This document shows positions 48,441 to 61,702 of a DNA stretch of 64,000 nucleotides, one piece after another. Below the pieces are notes generated by a model. The model saw only the letters and a program-made list of their open reading frames with translations. It ran no database searches and was not told where the DNA came from. Position numbers and translations under genes: made by a program. Origin of the DNA: Bugulina stolonifera (lineage: Eukaryota; Bryozoa; Gymnolaemata; Cheilostomatida; Bugulidae); contig OW285193.1 in assembly GCA_935421135.1 (NCBI GenBank), forward strand, positions 8,240,496 to 8,304,495. Direction: 5' to 3'. Each line of letters opens with the position of its first letter. Position 1 is the stretch's first letter.

Positions 48441-50456
48441 CTTCACTTCGTCCTATAAACACACCATTCATCATACAGGGGTACAACGCGGAGGAAGTAG
48501 AGTGAGGTTGGAGATTTGTATCATTCCATTGTATGACAAAGACAGTGAAAGGGAAAATATGCTACATCCTACCCACCCACTACGTCCTGACAAGGCAAAC
48601 ATGTAGTTATATTACCTTTGCGTGTTTGTGTTCATTGGTTGACTTTGAGCAATCCGATTTATGTTCAAACTGAGGCAACCCCTTAAATAATTGCTAATGC
48701 ATGTCACTGGGAGAGTGTATTGCGAACTTTTGGGACCCTGTTTGTAGGTGGAGTCAGAGGGAAAGAGTATCATCACTGAGTGATTATCTCTCACTGCCTT
48801 TGAGATCATTGACAGCACAGATGAGCATTAATATACTAAAACTAAGGCTATATTTTACAACAAAAAATATTGCAAATACATATAATTTAGACTAAGTTCC
48901 AAAACATTTAAGCAGAAGGAAATCACACCAGGTAGACAGGTGACAGTATAGCTAGCAGCAGTGAGATAAACACGGTGGGTGCCATACATACAGCATAGAA
49001 TTCAAACAGAGACATGCAACCAGGTGTGTTAAATAAGGTTACAATAAAATAAACTGGGGAAAAGGAGAAAATAGTGCTGCACTATTATTTAGTAACTATA
49101 TTCACTGAGGTGCTGAAATATTAAGTGTGTAAGCAGACAGAAATAGCTATAGAAATCTAGCAAGGTAGTCCGGCATACAAAAACTAGTCACACTGACACT
49201 GATGTTAGCATACCGGGATCCCACGAACTTGAAAGTGGGGATCCTTGTCAATGCTGAGATCTGCCATTCTGTAACACAGTTGTTGAATATTTCCGAATTT
49301 TTTAGGTAAAAGACAATCTGTACAAAACATGCTATACATAAATATGTACAGCGAAAGCGGTAGACAAGTGTATGTAGTTCATGTTGCATGTAATGGTAGT
49401 TCGCATTATAATTGTGATTTGTTTCAATCAATTTTAATTTGAGTTATTGAAAGCTCAATGGCAACATAGTGAAAGATGAACAGTATTATACAAATATAAA
49501 ATAAAATAATATAATTAGACCGCAGAATTATTGATCATCAAACTACTAGCTCACACTAGTTTCTTCCAATAGCACTACTTTCCAGCACTGCACATAGAGT
49601 GGTTAATATCCAATACTAAGACTTGGCACATCAGCTTCACAAATTCCAATATATCCAATACCAATACCAGACAGGCTTACAAAATTATCAATGTCCAATA
49701 GTCAATACCAGTTTTAAATACTCAGAATCTTAATATAAACACTAAATATCCAATAGTACTGCATTGCATATTGGAGGAATATCAGTATAAGTATTGTAGC
49801 CGAAAAAAGTTGTCAGCAGGATAGATTTTAGTCCTGTGCATATGCAAAGGCAGTCTTTAATTCTATAAAAATTAAATTTATTTTCACATGAATAGTATAC
49901 TCAAACGTGCAATTGAATAATATTATTTTTATTTATTATTAGCAAATAATAAGTCTAAATTGGAAAAAGATAGGTATGGAATTTTCAAATTTAATTAATG
50001 AAATATCATACTACAAAATAATATTCATTGCGAGTTTATTGTTATTACCCAATTTTTCTATTATTAAAGTTGAACACAGTTTTTGACACTGCACGTTAAG
50101 AGAAATTAGATGCCTTATGGGTTTTAGAAAAAAATGGATAAACCAAACTAACAACAAACGTTTAGCACAAATGAGCTCAAAATGATAATAATTACCTTGA
50201 CCTAGTGGCGATAAAATGCTGTTTGTTGTAACGGGTTTTGAGAATTCATGTAATTGTTTAACACTTGAATCGTTTTAGCTCAGCGCAGTGGTTGTGTGGT
50301 CTTGCTACGCGGGCTATATTTCCTTAACAACCCGTAAACGTCATTTAGGACTAACTACAACTCAATCTTATCCTATTGACAATTAATATAAATATTGATT
50401 TATTTGAAGTACTCAACATAATATATCTAGATTAGAAATTTACCATTATAATCAAA
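48441..50456. promoter_or_regulatory. divergent intergenic region PFN4 / FAM228-like gene
   Basis: Two kilobases between two genes transcribed away from each other. I saw no further exon. CCAATA-rich repeats (TATCCAATA, GTCCAATAG) lie at 49600-49760. The minus-strand open frame over 50463-50660 is the shadow of the exon at 50457-50567. Confidence 0.4.
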
Positions 50457-53400
50457 ATGACTTCACTGTTGTGCATCCAGGAACCTGGAGGTTTTGTAGA
50501 GCATAATCATAAGGATTATGCTGATATAATATTGAAAGACAGCTCCAACCATGCTGTCTTTTCTAAGGTGAGAAAGCAACAAGAGAATGAAAGCCACAAA
50601 TAATAATCCAACTATACCTGATGTAAATGTTATTTGTACTACCCTCATCTTAGGTGACAATGTAACCCTAGTTCATGCTAATAGCCATAGTCTAGTTCTA
50701 GCGTAGAAATTGAAATGTGGTTTCTAAATATGTTTTGTTCTTCCATCTACATGTAGTTTTATATTCTCTCCAATATACCAACTTTAGTCACCTTATTACT
50801 GACTTTGTACAAGAGAAAATCCTGTTTGGTATATTTTAGTACTTTCCTGATGATAAAGTCAGGCCACGCTTTCACTCTAAAAGGCCATTTTCTACACCAA
50901 ATCCTCACATTGTGCATGATAACCTTGACAAGCAAGAGCTGATAGGACATAGCATGAAACTACAGGCTTGGCTCAACAACAAGTCAGTCTCCCTTGTGCA
51001 GGTAAGAAGTCATCATTGTGTGCCATAACAATGTATGTTACTATAGTTTGATGACCTTAGCTTCATACGCGTATGTAATAACATGTGGGCAGTTCAACTT
51101 TTCGTTGGGTTGAAATAGACAAAAGCTAAACAGAATATTTTGCAGTTGAAAATCCTCCCATTTTAACAACACAGCATAGAAAAATCACCTTTAGTTCTAT
51201 TGCTACTTGTATACAGTGAGCTAAGCATCATTATGAAAAGACAAATGACGGCATTGAATATACATTAAATGGAGTATGTCATTTATATAAGTAACTGAAC
51301 AAAAAACACCATGTGGAAATTAAAATAATGACATTTCTAAAATATCAAAAATAATTTCAGAATACAGAAAACATTCAACACAGAGTTGCTTAAAATAAAA
51401 ACCACCACATGGGTAGTCTCTATATCGGGCCATACAACTACACTTACATAACATATGTTACATAATGACTGTCTGGAACAGAAACTGGAGGAGGAATTAT
51501 TTGTATTGCACTGTACTCGTTACAAGAATAAGAAGAATACATCCACTGCAGAAAGCACAGTAAAATATCAATAAGAACAAGTAAAGACTAATCTATTGGT
51601 AATTAATGAACAATAATTAACTATTTAAATAAAATATATTATCTGCACAACATAATGGTATTCATTAAAATACGCATGCTGACAGTAACACATACACTGA
51701 TGAATATAATCATATCATTAACCTTGTAAAACTATAAATGTATTAATATCTATCGATTATATTGATTGTTAGCAAACATGTACAATGCAAGACTTGTGTA
51801 CTTAAGTCTTTCACCTCTGTTTACATTGAAAAGGAGTAGTTGGTGTTGTTGCTATGTTGTGATCAGTTGAGTGTTTAGCTTAGTTATTAGCAGACAGGAT
51901 AATTGCTGCCGCTGATTGCAGACTCTCAATTTTACCTCAAGTTAGAATTCGATTCTTACTAAACTAAGTTGAGTTAGTCTGTTCAAATACACAACCTAGA
52001 AATAAAGAGACAAGAACGTTGTAAGAGTGTGGATTAACTTGGGGTTTATGATACAACTCTCTTAAGGATTACATACATCAAGATGGAGATGAAATTTGGC
52101 CCTCCGCCAGCTGGTCGAATGACCACAGTGGTGAGGAATCTACCCGAGAGTGTAACCCCTCTCAAGTGGAGAGTTAATAGAAGAATAGCGGTAAGCATTC
52201 TCATTGCGTCTTGCCAAGTGGGAGAACGCTTGGCTTGATTCTAGCATGAACACTACAGATTATAAACTGCAACAGCATAGATGTACTCGGCATTTACTGC
52301 AGTGCTATCATTCTTATTGTGTAAGCAAAAACAATGTTCCAACGGTGTAGCCAGGAGAGGGATAGGGATAGCGACACGTGTTAACCAGCCATAGATTATA
52401 TACTTTCTATAAAAATTTAGTTTAGTGCATAGAAATCACTCAGTCTAAAAGGTTACTCAATATCACACTGGTGCTGGAACCCCATGACTGAATACATATA
52501 AAATAGTAGCCCGAGTCAGAGTGACTGACTGTAGACTCAGGCAGAGTGCTAGACCACCCAGTTTCTGCAGGAAAAATGATATACTTACCCATCACTCTGA
52601 AGGTGGTGGAAACCAGAGCCTGGCGAGTTATGAGGTTAAGTAATTCCCGACTGAAAAGTAAAATAACAATGGATGAAAATGATTATGGAAACACTCTGAC
52701 CATGATATGTGAAATAATGTTATCACATATCATGTTATTAGGGAGATGGTTTGCTCATATTTCACACTTACATAATATTATATACATGTTGTAGGGTCTT
52801 ACGTACAGTTGTATATAAAACGGCTAACCAGTATTAATAATTAATGCATTGTCTTAGGGATGTATGTGGGAGAACATTAGTAACATCTAGTAACTACACG
52901 TATATAATAACTTATAAAATGGTAAGGAGAAAAAAATTCCCAAATAACAATGTAGTCTATTTTATCGTATATATTTGATAGGAGAAAAGTGATTTGGAGG
53001 CCAGACCAGTGAAACAGATGTATGGAGCTGTTCTACAAAAAGAGGAGACTTTAGTAAAGGTAAACATTTGCTATATAACACATGTATTATATAGGGGGAG
53101 TAGATTGGTCACCCCATAATTAATTCATCTAGGAGACCAGGCACAGGTAGCCTTTTTAAGATAATAGTTAAGTGTTCACTAAGAGAGAGCCAAGAGAGGC
53201 AATTCACTTATCTTCGCAGATTGACATCAATTTAATAACCACAGGATCTTCAAGAATATGTGGATAACCACCAGTACTTGGGGGAGAGGAAGAAGGAGAT
53301 TCTACATAAAAACTGGAATGAACGAGTATATGAACCAATCAGGAAAGCCGTAATAAAGGAGATGGGGAGTGCTAACTATACCAACTACAAATGCAGAAAA

Positions 53401-56400
53401 GATCAGCTATATAGAGAATATATTGAACACGTCAACAAAAAGGTAATTGATTGATTAGTGATGTTGAACTTGTATCCAATAGTCTAGACTTGAAGTTGTT
53501 ATAATGCATGTTACAAATTTGCTTGCGTTCAACATACATTATGTGTGCTGCATTACAACTGGGGCATTGATTAGCCTCTTGAAGGTTCTGCAACCTCTTT
53601 AGCCTCCTCAGTTTAAATAAACAGCCATTGCAGACTCCAAGAATATTCTAGCACAGTCAGTAAAATACAATTACACATTTCTGTATACTATTATTAGCAT
53701 GGTAGGCAACTCCAGAATATAACAACCAAGGGTAAACAAAACATTACTGATATTGTTATTATCACAAACATAGACACTTACCACTTTTGTTATCGTATTA
53801 CAGGGTCACGTGTTTAGAGACGATTACGATCCTTCAGAGTACTATGCAATGGGTCTACACGCTAATCGTCCAATGGTTGTATCTGTAAGTATTGTATCAT
53901 CCATATTAAAATAAACACCATACGAACGACATCAGTTGTACTTTTGTAGTCAAAACCTATTCTTGTTTTTATTAATCAGCAGATTCCCAGTTAAATCAAA
54001 ATGATTTAAAATCTTGTGTACTTGTACCGAATGGTGCGCCAGCATATCATAAAAAGAGGTGTGTCCTAGATATATACACGACATACTCAATTGTTTGCTC
54101 ATATCGTTTTCAATATACATGTAGTACTATCACCATCTTACAGCACCAAATAGAAAGGCAGGGTTACATGCACTGCTACCATACTAAGTCTACACCTCTT
54201 CCACCAATCATACCTTCTATGGTAATAGCTCCAGGCTGATGCTTTACATCTGTCAGCCTATGCTATATTTTATAAGTTATACATAACATACTAATATATG
54301 TTACTTAATAATACACTTTGTTACTGTTTTATTACTGCTACAGGAATCAGGTGATTAGATTTTCAAGTAATATAGTTTTATTTTGAGTTATTTGTTCTGT
54401 TAACCAAATGTCAAATAACCAATATTCTTATTGAAAATTCCACAAGTATTCGCGGACATACCCACACGTTAGTGAGAAGTGTTCGGAACGTATGCTACCA
54501 TACATGATAAAATATGTAGTAAATTCGAAGAACAGGATTGTACCATACCTTCTATTTATTGCAGGGAATGCAGGCAACTCTAGACAAACCTCTGCAAGAT
54601 CCGACGTTGCTACAGGGGAGTATGAGGGATGCAGAAGACGAAACTATCATACGCTGTACCTCAGGCTCCAAGTACAGAGGAAAGAGTCTAGACACAATAC
54701 GACTTCCTACATTACCCTTAGTTCCACAAGGTAGACATGGCACCGAGAATGAGACGTGGATAGCAATGCCCCTTACAGATATTGAAAGTCCTGTAAGACA
54801 GACAAGCAGGTAAATATCTTAGAGTGCATAAAACAGTGCAAATCAAGTCTGCTGAAAACTGGTGAAAACACTTCAACCAACATGTGAAAACAGAGCAAAA
54901 TATATAATATTACTATAATTTCTGTTATTAATTTTATGTTTGCTATGTCCTTATTAAGGTGTATTTAAAAGGTAACTGAATATTGTAACCACTTGCCCCT
55001 ACACTACATTATATGCCATGATAATTCCCACAATTGATAGCACAGATCTTCACCTAACCCTTCCTTGAAGCTATTAGTACAGTAGAACTCCACTAAATGT
55101 ATACCCCAAGTTCATCCTTCAGCTACAAAATCTAAATTTGTTTTTAAGGAACAATTGTGAATCGTCTTCTCATGTAACTGTGACCTATCCCATACTGTAT
55201 ATACAGTTCATAGTTTATACACATGTAGATGTGGCTGGCTCAAACTTCTGGTACAAATGCCTTTCTACAATTAGTTATTATTGAGGTATCATTTGGTACC
55301 ACAGAAGGGATCATGAGTAGGAAAGCTAGTGAAAGTGGATTAAAATGAGAAGATGATTCAACAGTGTTAACGCAACAAATAAATGCTAGTAATCTATGTA
55401 AATTGCCCAAAACATGTACTGAATGTGTTATAATATACTGCACGCAGAGGAAAAAATGGAGATGTTACATTAAAAGGTGGACGAGCAAAACCACCCACCT
55501 TTGATATTGACAATATCAAAATGTAAGACGCTCAATTTGGCTCGCTAGTAAAGTTGTCCTGTTCCATGTTAGAACTTCTAGAACCTTCTTACATTGAGAG
55601 TGAATAAGAGATGCTTGAGAACACTACTTGCTGTAGAGAAAGTGATTGAAAACGAGCCAACTTTTCCATTCAATCAACCAACAGCTTTCAGATGCTATAA
55701 TTATTGTCATTAGCCAATCAGATCTGATTCAACTAACTCAAGCATCTCGAATTCATTCTAAGATGGCTACTGTGTTCCATATAGATATGATACATCTAGA
55801 GTTACACTGGAGTGTAGTACTGTCTCACTTTCATTGTACATAGAAGTTTTTAGGTAAAGTTGACAATTCTTGGCCAGGTCTGGCGTAGATCTACTACAGT
55901 ATATACATGTATAGCTTTAGTATTACTGTGAATGTACATGTAGATGTGCTTAGTTCGAGAGGCGTAAATCCTTGGAGTGTGAAGAGTAGATAATTACTAT
56001 TGCAGCATACATGTACATGTATGCATTCAAAAGTTCAAAGTCTATTAGAAAATGCTCGAACATTACATGTATATGTATATGTACCAAAAACACTACAGTT
56101 GTCTCAATGTACATGTACAATGCATCTGTAGAAGTCCTGGGTGTCAAACCTCCACAGCAATCAGCATATAAACTATGTCACACTAACCCAGTTCATGTTT
56201 CTTTTCAACATACTAATGCTTGCTTTCCCATCATTCCGATCTATTCTTACAATTGGACAACGAACTGCATACATCCACTAATACTATCAACGTTAGTACA
56301 AGTACAGATCATACATGTATATATACATATATATGCAAGGATTAATTTCATTTTATTCACAGGAGAAGAATGGTTGGATCAAACCTTAGATCGGAAATCA

Positions 56401-57013
56401 ATTTTGGTGACTGGTCGGTGAATCAGTATGGTTCAGAGGTACGGGATGCAGAAATGGGAATACAGAAGAGACGTCAATGTCCACAACCTCCCTTTACAAC
56501 TCCTCGAGTCATAGGGTACGCAAGGAAAAAGCTTCCAGCAGCAAAGGTGAGTGACTGTGACAGAATGTACAGAGTATCAATACTATTAGATTAGCAATTC
56601 CAAATCCAAAACTTGGTGCACTATGATAACAGGTTTTATGGAAATTCAATATGTACATATAGTTTAGCAAGCTAGAATTTGCAGTTGTTCTACTCTCAAG
56701 GGAAAGAACAATGTTGTGTTAATATCAAGTAATTGAATGCCATTTGTAGGAAAGTCGGAAATCAAGAACACTTCCATTTGGAAATCCAAAGTACAACAAT
56801 GATGGTGATTGTCCATATGGTTTGAGTGAACCAGAGCCAACGATATCAACAGCAGCACAAATGGGATTAGATAGCAAGTGGAGACTGCACACAGCTCCAG
56901 CAGCGAGTCAATCGACAGTAAAATTCAACGAAAAGCTCACCATCATTCCAGAAACATCTACACCCAAACATGAAAGTACGGAACAAGCTGAGCCATCTCT
57001 GGTTGTCAATTAA
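50457..57013 (+). CDS. FAM228-family protein
   Basis: Core exons (plus): 52083-52190, 52982-53059, 53245-53442, 53804-53884, 54565-54809, 56363-56546, 56750-57013, giving 385 aa in a continuous frame. Two further exons upstream, 50457-50567 and 50840-51001, join in phase 0 and would extend it to 476 aa. Whether they belong to this gene is open, since exon 52083 begins with ATG and its acceptor tract is weak. The FAM228 match covers LGERRKKEIL-like ERKKEILHKNWNERVYEPI, then HVNKKGHVFRDDYDPSEYY (family HxNKKGxxFxExYDPxEYDP), DKPLQDPTLLQ, and RRRMVGSNLRSEINFGDW. FAM228 proteins have no established biochemical activity. There are no membrane segments. A poly(A) signal candidate lies at 57571-57576. 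Confidence 0.82.
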
Positions 57014-57570
57014 ATTCATGCCAGAAACAGTGTAAAGTTACCAAGGAAGGACCCAGCAAAGATATAGCAACAGACAAAAATTTTAGCAAATATATTGTTG
57101 TGTCCGTAAACAATTGCAGGTTTTTCCTATTTGACTGCTTCTCCTTCCATAGAAGCTGAATGGTTGCTAACTTATTGCTTTCTAGTTTTTCTTCCATAAA
57201 AACTTTCCATTTTTCGGAGTTTCTGATTTTGAGCATAGGGCGAGACCACATTATAGGTGTATATTGGAGTACATGGCGTTTTAAAGCTGAAATTTGTACA
57301 CTGTTAGGAATACTTTATCCCTATGCCCTGTATAGTACATTACATGATATCTTGCCCAAATTAATCTGTGACAATTAAATGAATTAGGCATTTGCATTTT
57401 CAGTAGAGAAAATTTGAATGTATTGAAGTTAAGTTTCATGATTACGTAACATTGTAGCTATATAATTATAATCTTACGGTATATTTTAGTATGTTGTCAT
57501 GACTAGCGTATTGTGATTCTATAACTTTGACTATGCATAGTGAAGGTAACGCTCAATCCATTTTTATGTA

Positions 57571-57576
57571 AATAAA
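57571..57576 (+). terminator. candidate poly(A) signal of FAM228-family gene
   Basis: AATAAA, 558 nt past the stop codon. It is supported only by position. Confidence 0.35.
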
Positions 57577-58444
57577 TAGCTATGAATAAGAAAAGTTTCC
57601 TTGCCTACTACAACATGGTCATGATATATTAAAAACTGTATCCAAAATGCTTCAACTTGAAGTAATAGCATTTCTGGAGTGACAAGTCAACAAGTCATTT
57701 CATACCACCTGCATCAGAAGCCTGCCATGTTATTAACCTAGCAAACTAAAATAGATGTGGAAATGAGTTTATACCTTGCTTTTAATATAACATAATGAGC
57801 GGTCAGTGGGTCCAACTATAAAATCCCTCACCGAGGTGAAATGGCTTGCTGGCATATCAGAAGGTAGAGCATCGGTGTGGCACAAGTGGAACCTTGCTCA
57901 AGAGCATGAATCAGTCCAGTTGATAGATAGTCATGTCACAAATATTTGTAACTGGACTTTTGGCAACTGATGTAGTGTTTGGGTGATGCAAAAAGGTTTA
58001 CCAATATCTGTTGACATTAGCATGGTCATTTGACAATAAAATTTTATTCCTCTAATATTTAGATAACAATAATGATAATGGGACTGTTGTCAAACTGTTA
58101 GAATGAAAAATAAAGAATATGCTTCATACTGACTTCCTACCTACACTAACATCTTCATACATCACAGTAATGCAGTGCAGCATAGCAAAAAACTATCATT
58201 GTATTCCATAGAATGGCAACAGGGACAGTAGATGCATGATTATGCGTCAATCAATATCTGTAAAGCTGTAAACAATTCTAAGGTCATTCTATCACATTCA
58301 CAAGCGTCAGCAATTCTGATACACGACAATCTACCATAACATGGTATAACTTCACAGCAAAATTAAATTTTCTCTTACTATTCAGAAAAATAAATTTACA
58401 TAATTATATACTTTAATACTTGTCATATCTATAGGCACTAAGTC
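57577..58444. other. convergent intergenic, no gene seen
   Basis: No exon or repeat was identified between the FAM228-family 3' end and the palindrome region. Confidence 0.4.
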
Positions 58445-58851
58445 TATGTAACTGGGGTCTGCATCTTTTCAAAATACTCCGCACATATTTAATCATGTCT
58501 GAAAGGGCCTGAACAGCTTTTAGTTTTAACTTAAAGTCATACGACGCAACATTACAGGGCGCGAAACACAGAAAGCAATGCTGTAAGATTTGCATGCTGT
58601 TACTTGAATACTTTATTTTCTAGTTAAGCTGTTGTGTAATATCGTTAAATATGCTTGAATGTTTACCTAAATATTAATTGCTTTGCAACACCATAGAAGG
58701 CGGTATACGAAGTACTTCCAATAGTCCATTATTTCATATCTTCATAAACTGCTGTTATGAAGATATGAAATAATGGACTATTGGAAGTACTTCGTATACC
58801 GCCTTCTATGGTGTTGCAAAGCAATTAATATTTTACGACCCCAGTTACATA
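58445..58851. repeat. compound inverted repeat with perfect 78-bp palindrome
   Basis: The inner arms 58669-58746 and 58756-58833 are exact reverse complements with a 9-nt spacer. Outside them, 15-bp arms TATGTAACTGGGGTC (58445-58459) and its complement (58837-58851) also pair. The left side carries about 209 extra bases between outer and inner arm, and the right side only 3. No target duplication was seen at the outer ends. Confidence 0.92.
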
Positions 58852-59525
58852 ACCTTAAAATAGGAATTTGATACTGATACATATAATAATAATTCACCCA
58901 TCAAGAAGGGTATAGAGTCACTATGCAGGCCTCATTTTTTGTACGTTATCTCCAGTTCCCTTTGATGCAAGATACTTTCTTGACCTACAATTATAGATTG
59001 GGTGCAAATAATTCCTATACGATTCTAACATATTTTGGCGAAACGCTACTTTACGATGTGCAACTGTCTCTCCTACCTTCGCATGAAAACAAAATAAGAA
59101 AGCAGACAAATTAGATCACATAGAAACTATAACACGGCATTTGAATTGTAAAATTGCGTACTGTGTGTACACAATGTGTCTTAGTGCCTTTTGATTTTCA
59201 GTGCATAAAGTTGTTGCTAATCGTAATTGGCTGGCTGGTGATACAACCATTATTAACCACTTTCTTTGATGAAAGTAACCAATCTAGAAATTAATAACCA
59301 AACAAAGTGGCAATTAAACGAAACTGCTTGAGAATCTGTCAACATAAGCACATAGGTATGTTACTTTGAATTCTAAAGCCTACAAATCACTGCAAACTAG
59401 TAAATACTGCGAAGTGAAGACCAGGAATACAAAAGGCCTGGAGAGAAAGTCTTTTTAACACTCACCAATTTTCCCTATGTGGCCTACTCTACGGACTCAA
59501 ATCTTATGTCAGAAACTATTTTTAG
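58852..59525. other. intergenic, no gene seen
   Basis: Open frames on both strands at 58921-59114 overlap each other and have no splice or family support. Confidence 0.4.
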
Positions 59526-59531
59526 TTTATT
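59526..59531 (-). terminator. candidate poly(A) signal of membrane-protein gene
   Basis: AATAAA on the minus strand, 200 nt past the stop codon at 59731. The call is by position. Confidence 0.4.
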
Positions 59532-59730
59532 GTCCATGAGTAATCTCATCTGCTTGGCTGTTAGAGAATGAACGACGTCAGGCATGTTGATTGTATAGCT
59601 CCGAGGAAGTGGGCCATTGCTTACTGTAAAAGATTTGAAGAATTAACTTTCAGCTTTGTCACAAAACATCATTTAGTTTGGATGATCACAAGAAAATTTG
59701 TCAAATATTTGGGTATTTACTCAATAATCA

Positions 59731-61053
59731 CTAACATTTCTGTTCTTTCTTCATCATTTCCATCACTGGTTCAGGTGTGCATATCGACATCCTTGCCATG
59801 AAAGGTTTGTCGTCTCCTGCTCCATCAGCTTTCACACCAACACCTGTAAGTTGAGTCAAATCATAAGTGGCAGAGCATTCGAGAATATATTATTGACAAA
59901 ATTTGATACAGTTTCTTATTGTATTACATGTACTCATATAGAGCAATGAGCATTTTATTGTTACTTCTGAAAGTTGAACTTACTAGTAGCACACTGGGAT
60001 GGAGTCTTGTTAGATTTCTTAAATTCACCAAAAATCTCTGGTTTACCTTCTCCAGCTCCATCCAGTTTTCTTCCTAGATACATGCATGTAAATCTAGTCA
60101 AATGAGAGTTAGGATCTTTAGTTCATTGAGTGTGTGTTGTAAATATGGATAAAGATCGCTAATAAAATACAGGTTTAGAATGTTCTAAAAGTACATAATA
60201 AATACAGTCATGTCTGCAGCTGCAACTCACCAGTAGTACATTGTGCTGGCCTGATGATGGTTTTCTCTAGCTCGTCAATAACCTCTGGTCGGAGTTGGAC
60301 ACCTGGTAAAGACTGGAGTAGATCTATGTTAACACCGCGCAGAAGCACTGGCTTCTTGCTAAGGGGTTTGAAGGCCCCAGTATTTTCATTGTTCTTAAGA
60401 GTGGCAGTAATAGCATCAGAGTTCCTCAAGGTCTTGTTGAACTCCGGGTGAAGTTCTACACCAGGAAGAGATAGCAGTAGGTCAAGGTTAACGCCTTTTA
60501 CAAACCCCGGCTTCTTTACTGAGGACAGTGGAGGCAAGTCTTGTTGAAGCTTTTTAACAGCCTGGACCACTCCAACAGTCTTGCTAATCTGCTCCTTGAT
60601 TCCTTTTCCTTGGTCCTCAATTTTCTTCTCGACTTTTATGCTGCTTGATGCTTTTAACCAGGAGTCTGGACTACAACAATAAGGTACAAGACAGTGTATT
60701 TGCTAAAATAGCTTCCTATTGCGACTCTCTATGACTTCTAAATTGTGTTGTATATGACTGATTGCTTATAACAATTCAGAGCCGGTTCATCTGGCCACTG
60801 TCTAGTAATGTTAGATAATGGTAATACGATATAGAACTTACATCATGAGAACAAGAATCATCAGTAGGCAGACACAACTTGGCACAGGAAGACGCATAAA
60901 TAACCAACTCAGCGCTGTATAGACACCCATATCGTAAAAGGATTTTAGAACCGACATGACAACAAATGTCTTCCAAAACAACCGCATCTTCTCGTAGTAA
61001 GTCAACACAGCAAACATGTTCCAAAGCAACAGGATATACTCGTAGTACGACAT
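59731..61053 (-). CDS. unrecognised membrane protein with C-terminal repeats
   Basis: Exons (minus): 60842-61053, 60231-60670, 59984-60073, 59731-59843, giving 284 aa with all phases agreeing. Residues 1-70 are strongly hydrophobic with two or more likely membrane segments (YILLLWNMFAVL, FVVMSVL, CVCLLMILVLMI). The start faintly recalls the TB2/DP1 (REEP) region, but not convincingly. A lysine/glutamate helix follows (KVEKKIEDQGKGIKEQISK), then two copies of a motif, KxGVNLDLLLSLPGVELHPE and RGVNIDLLQSLPGVQLRPE. Further degenerate units, each on its own exon, end in PAQCTT, PSQCAT and SICTP. KLDGAGEGKPE and KADGAGDDKPF link the last two. This exon-by-exon repeat layout suggests expansion by exon duplication. 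I do not recognise the family, and no function is proposed. The stop of GTF3C5 lies 650 bp upstream on the same strand. Confidence 0.72.
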
Positions 61054-61530
61054 ATTAGCACGATAATTACAATGCTCAGTGATAGCAAGCAAAAATTATC
61101 TATGATATATTTGAAGCTTCAAGTTATATCTTAAAGTTTCTGATTGTTACAGCAAAGGCATTGGGAGATCATCCCATAAAAATACAATGCAACATATTTG
61201 TGTCCAATTGCATTAGCAAAGTACTGTATAATAATGTGTGAAGCCAATTGTTGTACTCGTAGAAAAGTTGCCAAAAGTGAAATATGTTTTAAATAAACAT
61301 AAGAGTAAAATTATGATAAAAGAAACCTGACTTCTGTAAATTACCTTTAAGGTTAAATAGTGTTTACATCGACTATACAGTAATGCCCCTCAGGTTCAGT
61401 GGGCATACAAGTATCAATGACTTTAGTGACATTTCAATAGTGAATAAGCCCAAAATTTCGATCCAACCCACAATTTGCATCTGCATTTAAAACAACAATT
61501 GCAATGTTAAAGGAATAATACAAAATAAGA

Positions 61531-61536
61531 TTTATT
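61531..61536 (-). terminator. candidate poly(A) signal of GTF3C5
   Basis: AATAAA on the minus strand, 167 nt past the GTF3C5 stop codon. Confidence 0.45.
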
Positions 61537-61702
61537 ACTATCAAATAAATAGTTACAATCTATGGCATATAATAATTTTTGCACAGCATGTAGGCCTACA
61601 AAAAGTCCTTTGACCTACCTTAAAGTTATCCTCTCTCAATACAATGAAATACTTTTTCTGTCTTGTTTCATGTCCATATATCGATAAATATTCAGTACAT
61701 TG

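Noticed and set aside
58413..58595. Minus frame FKLKLKAVQALSDMIKYV
   Set aside because: Lies on the asymmetric arm of the inverted repeat. No exon partner or recognised domain.
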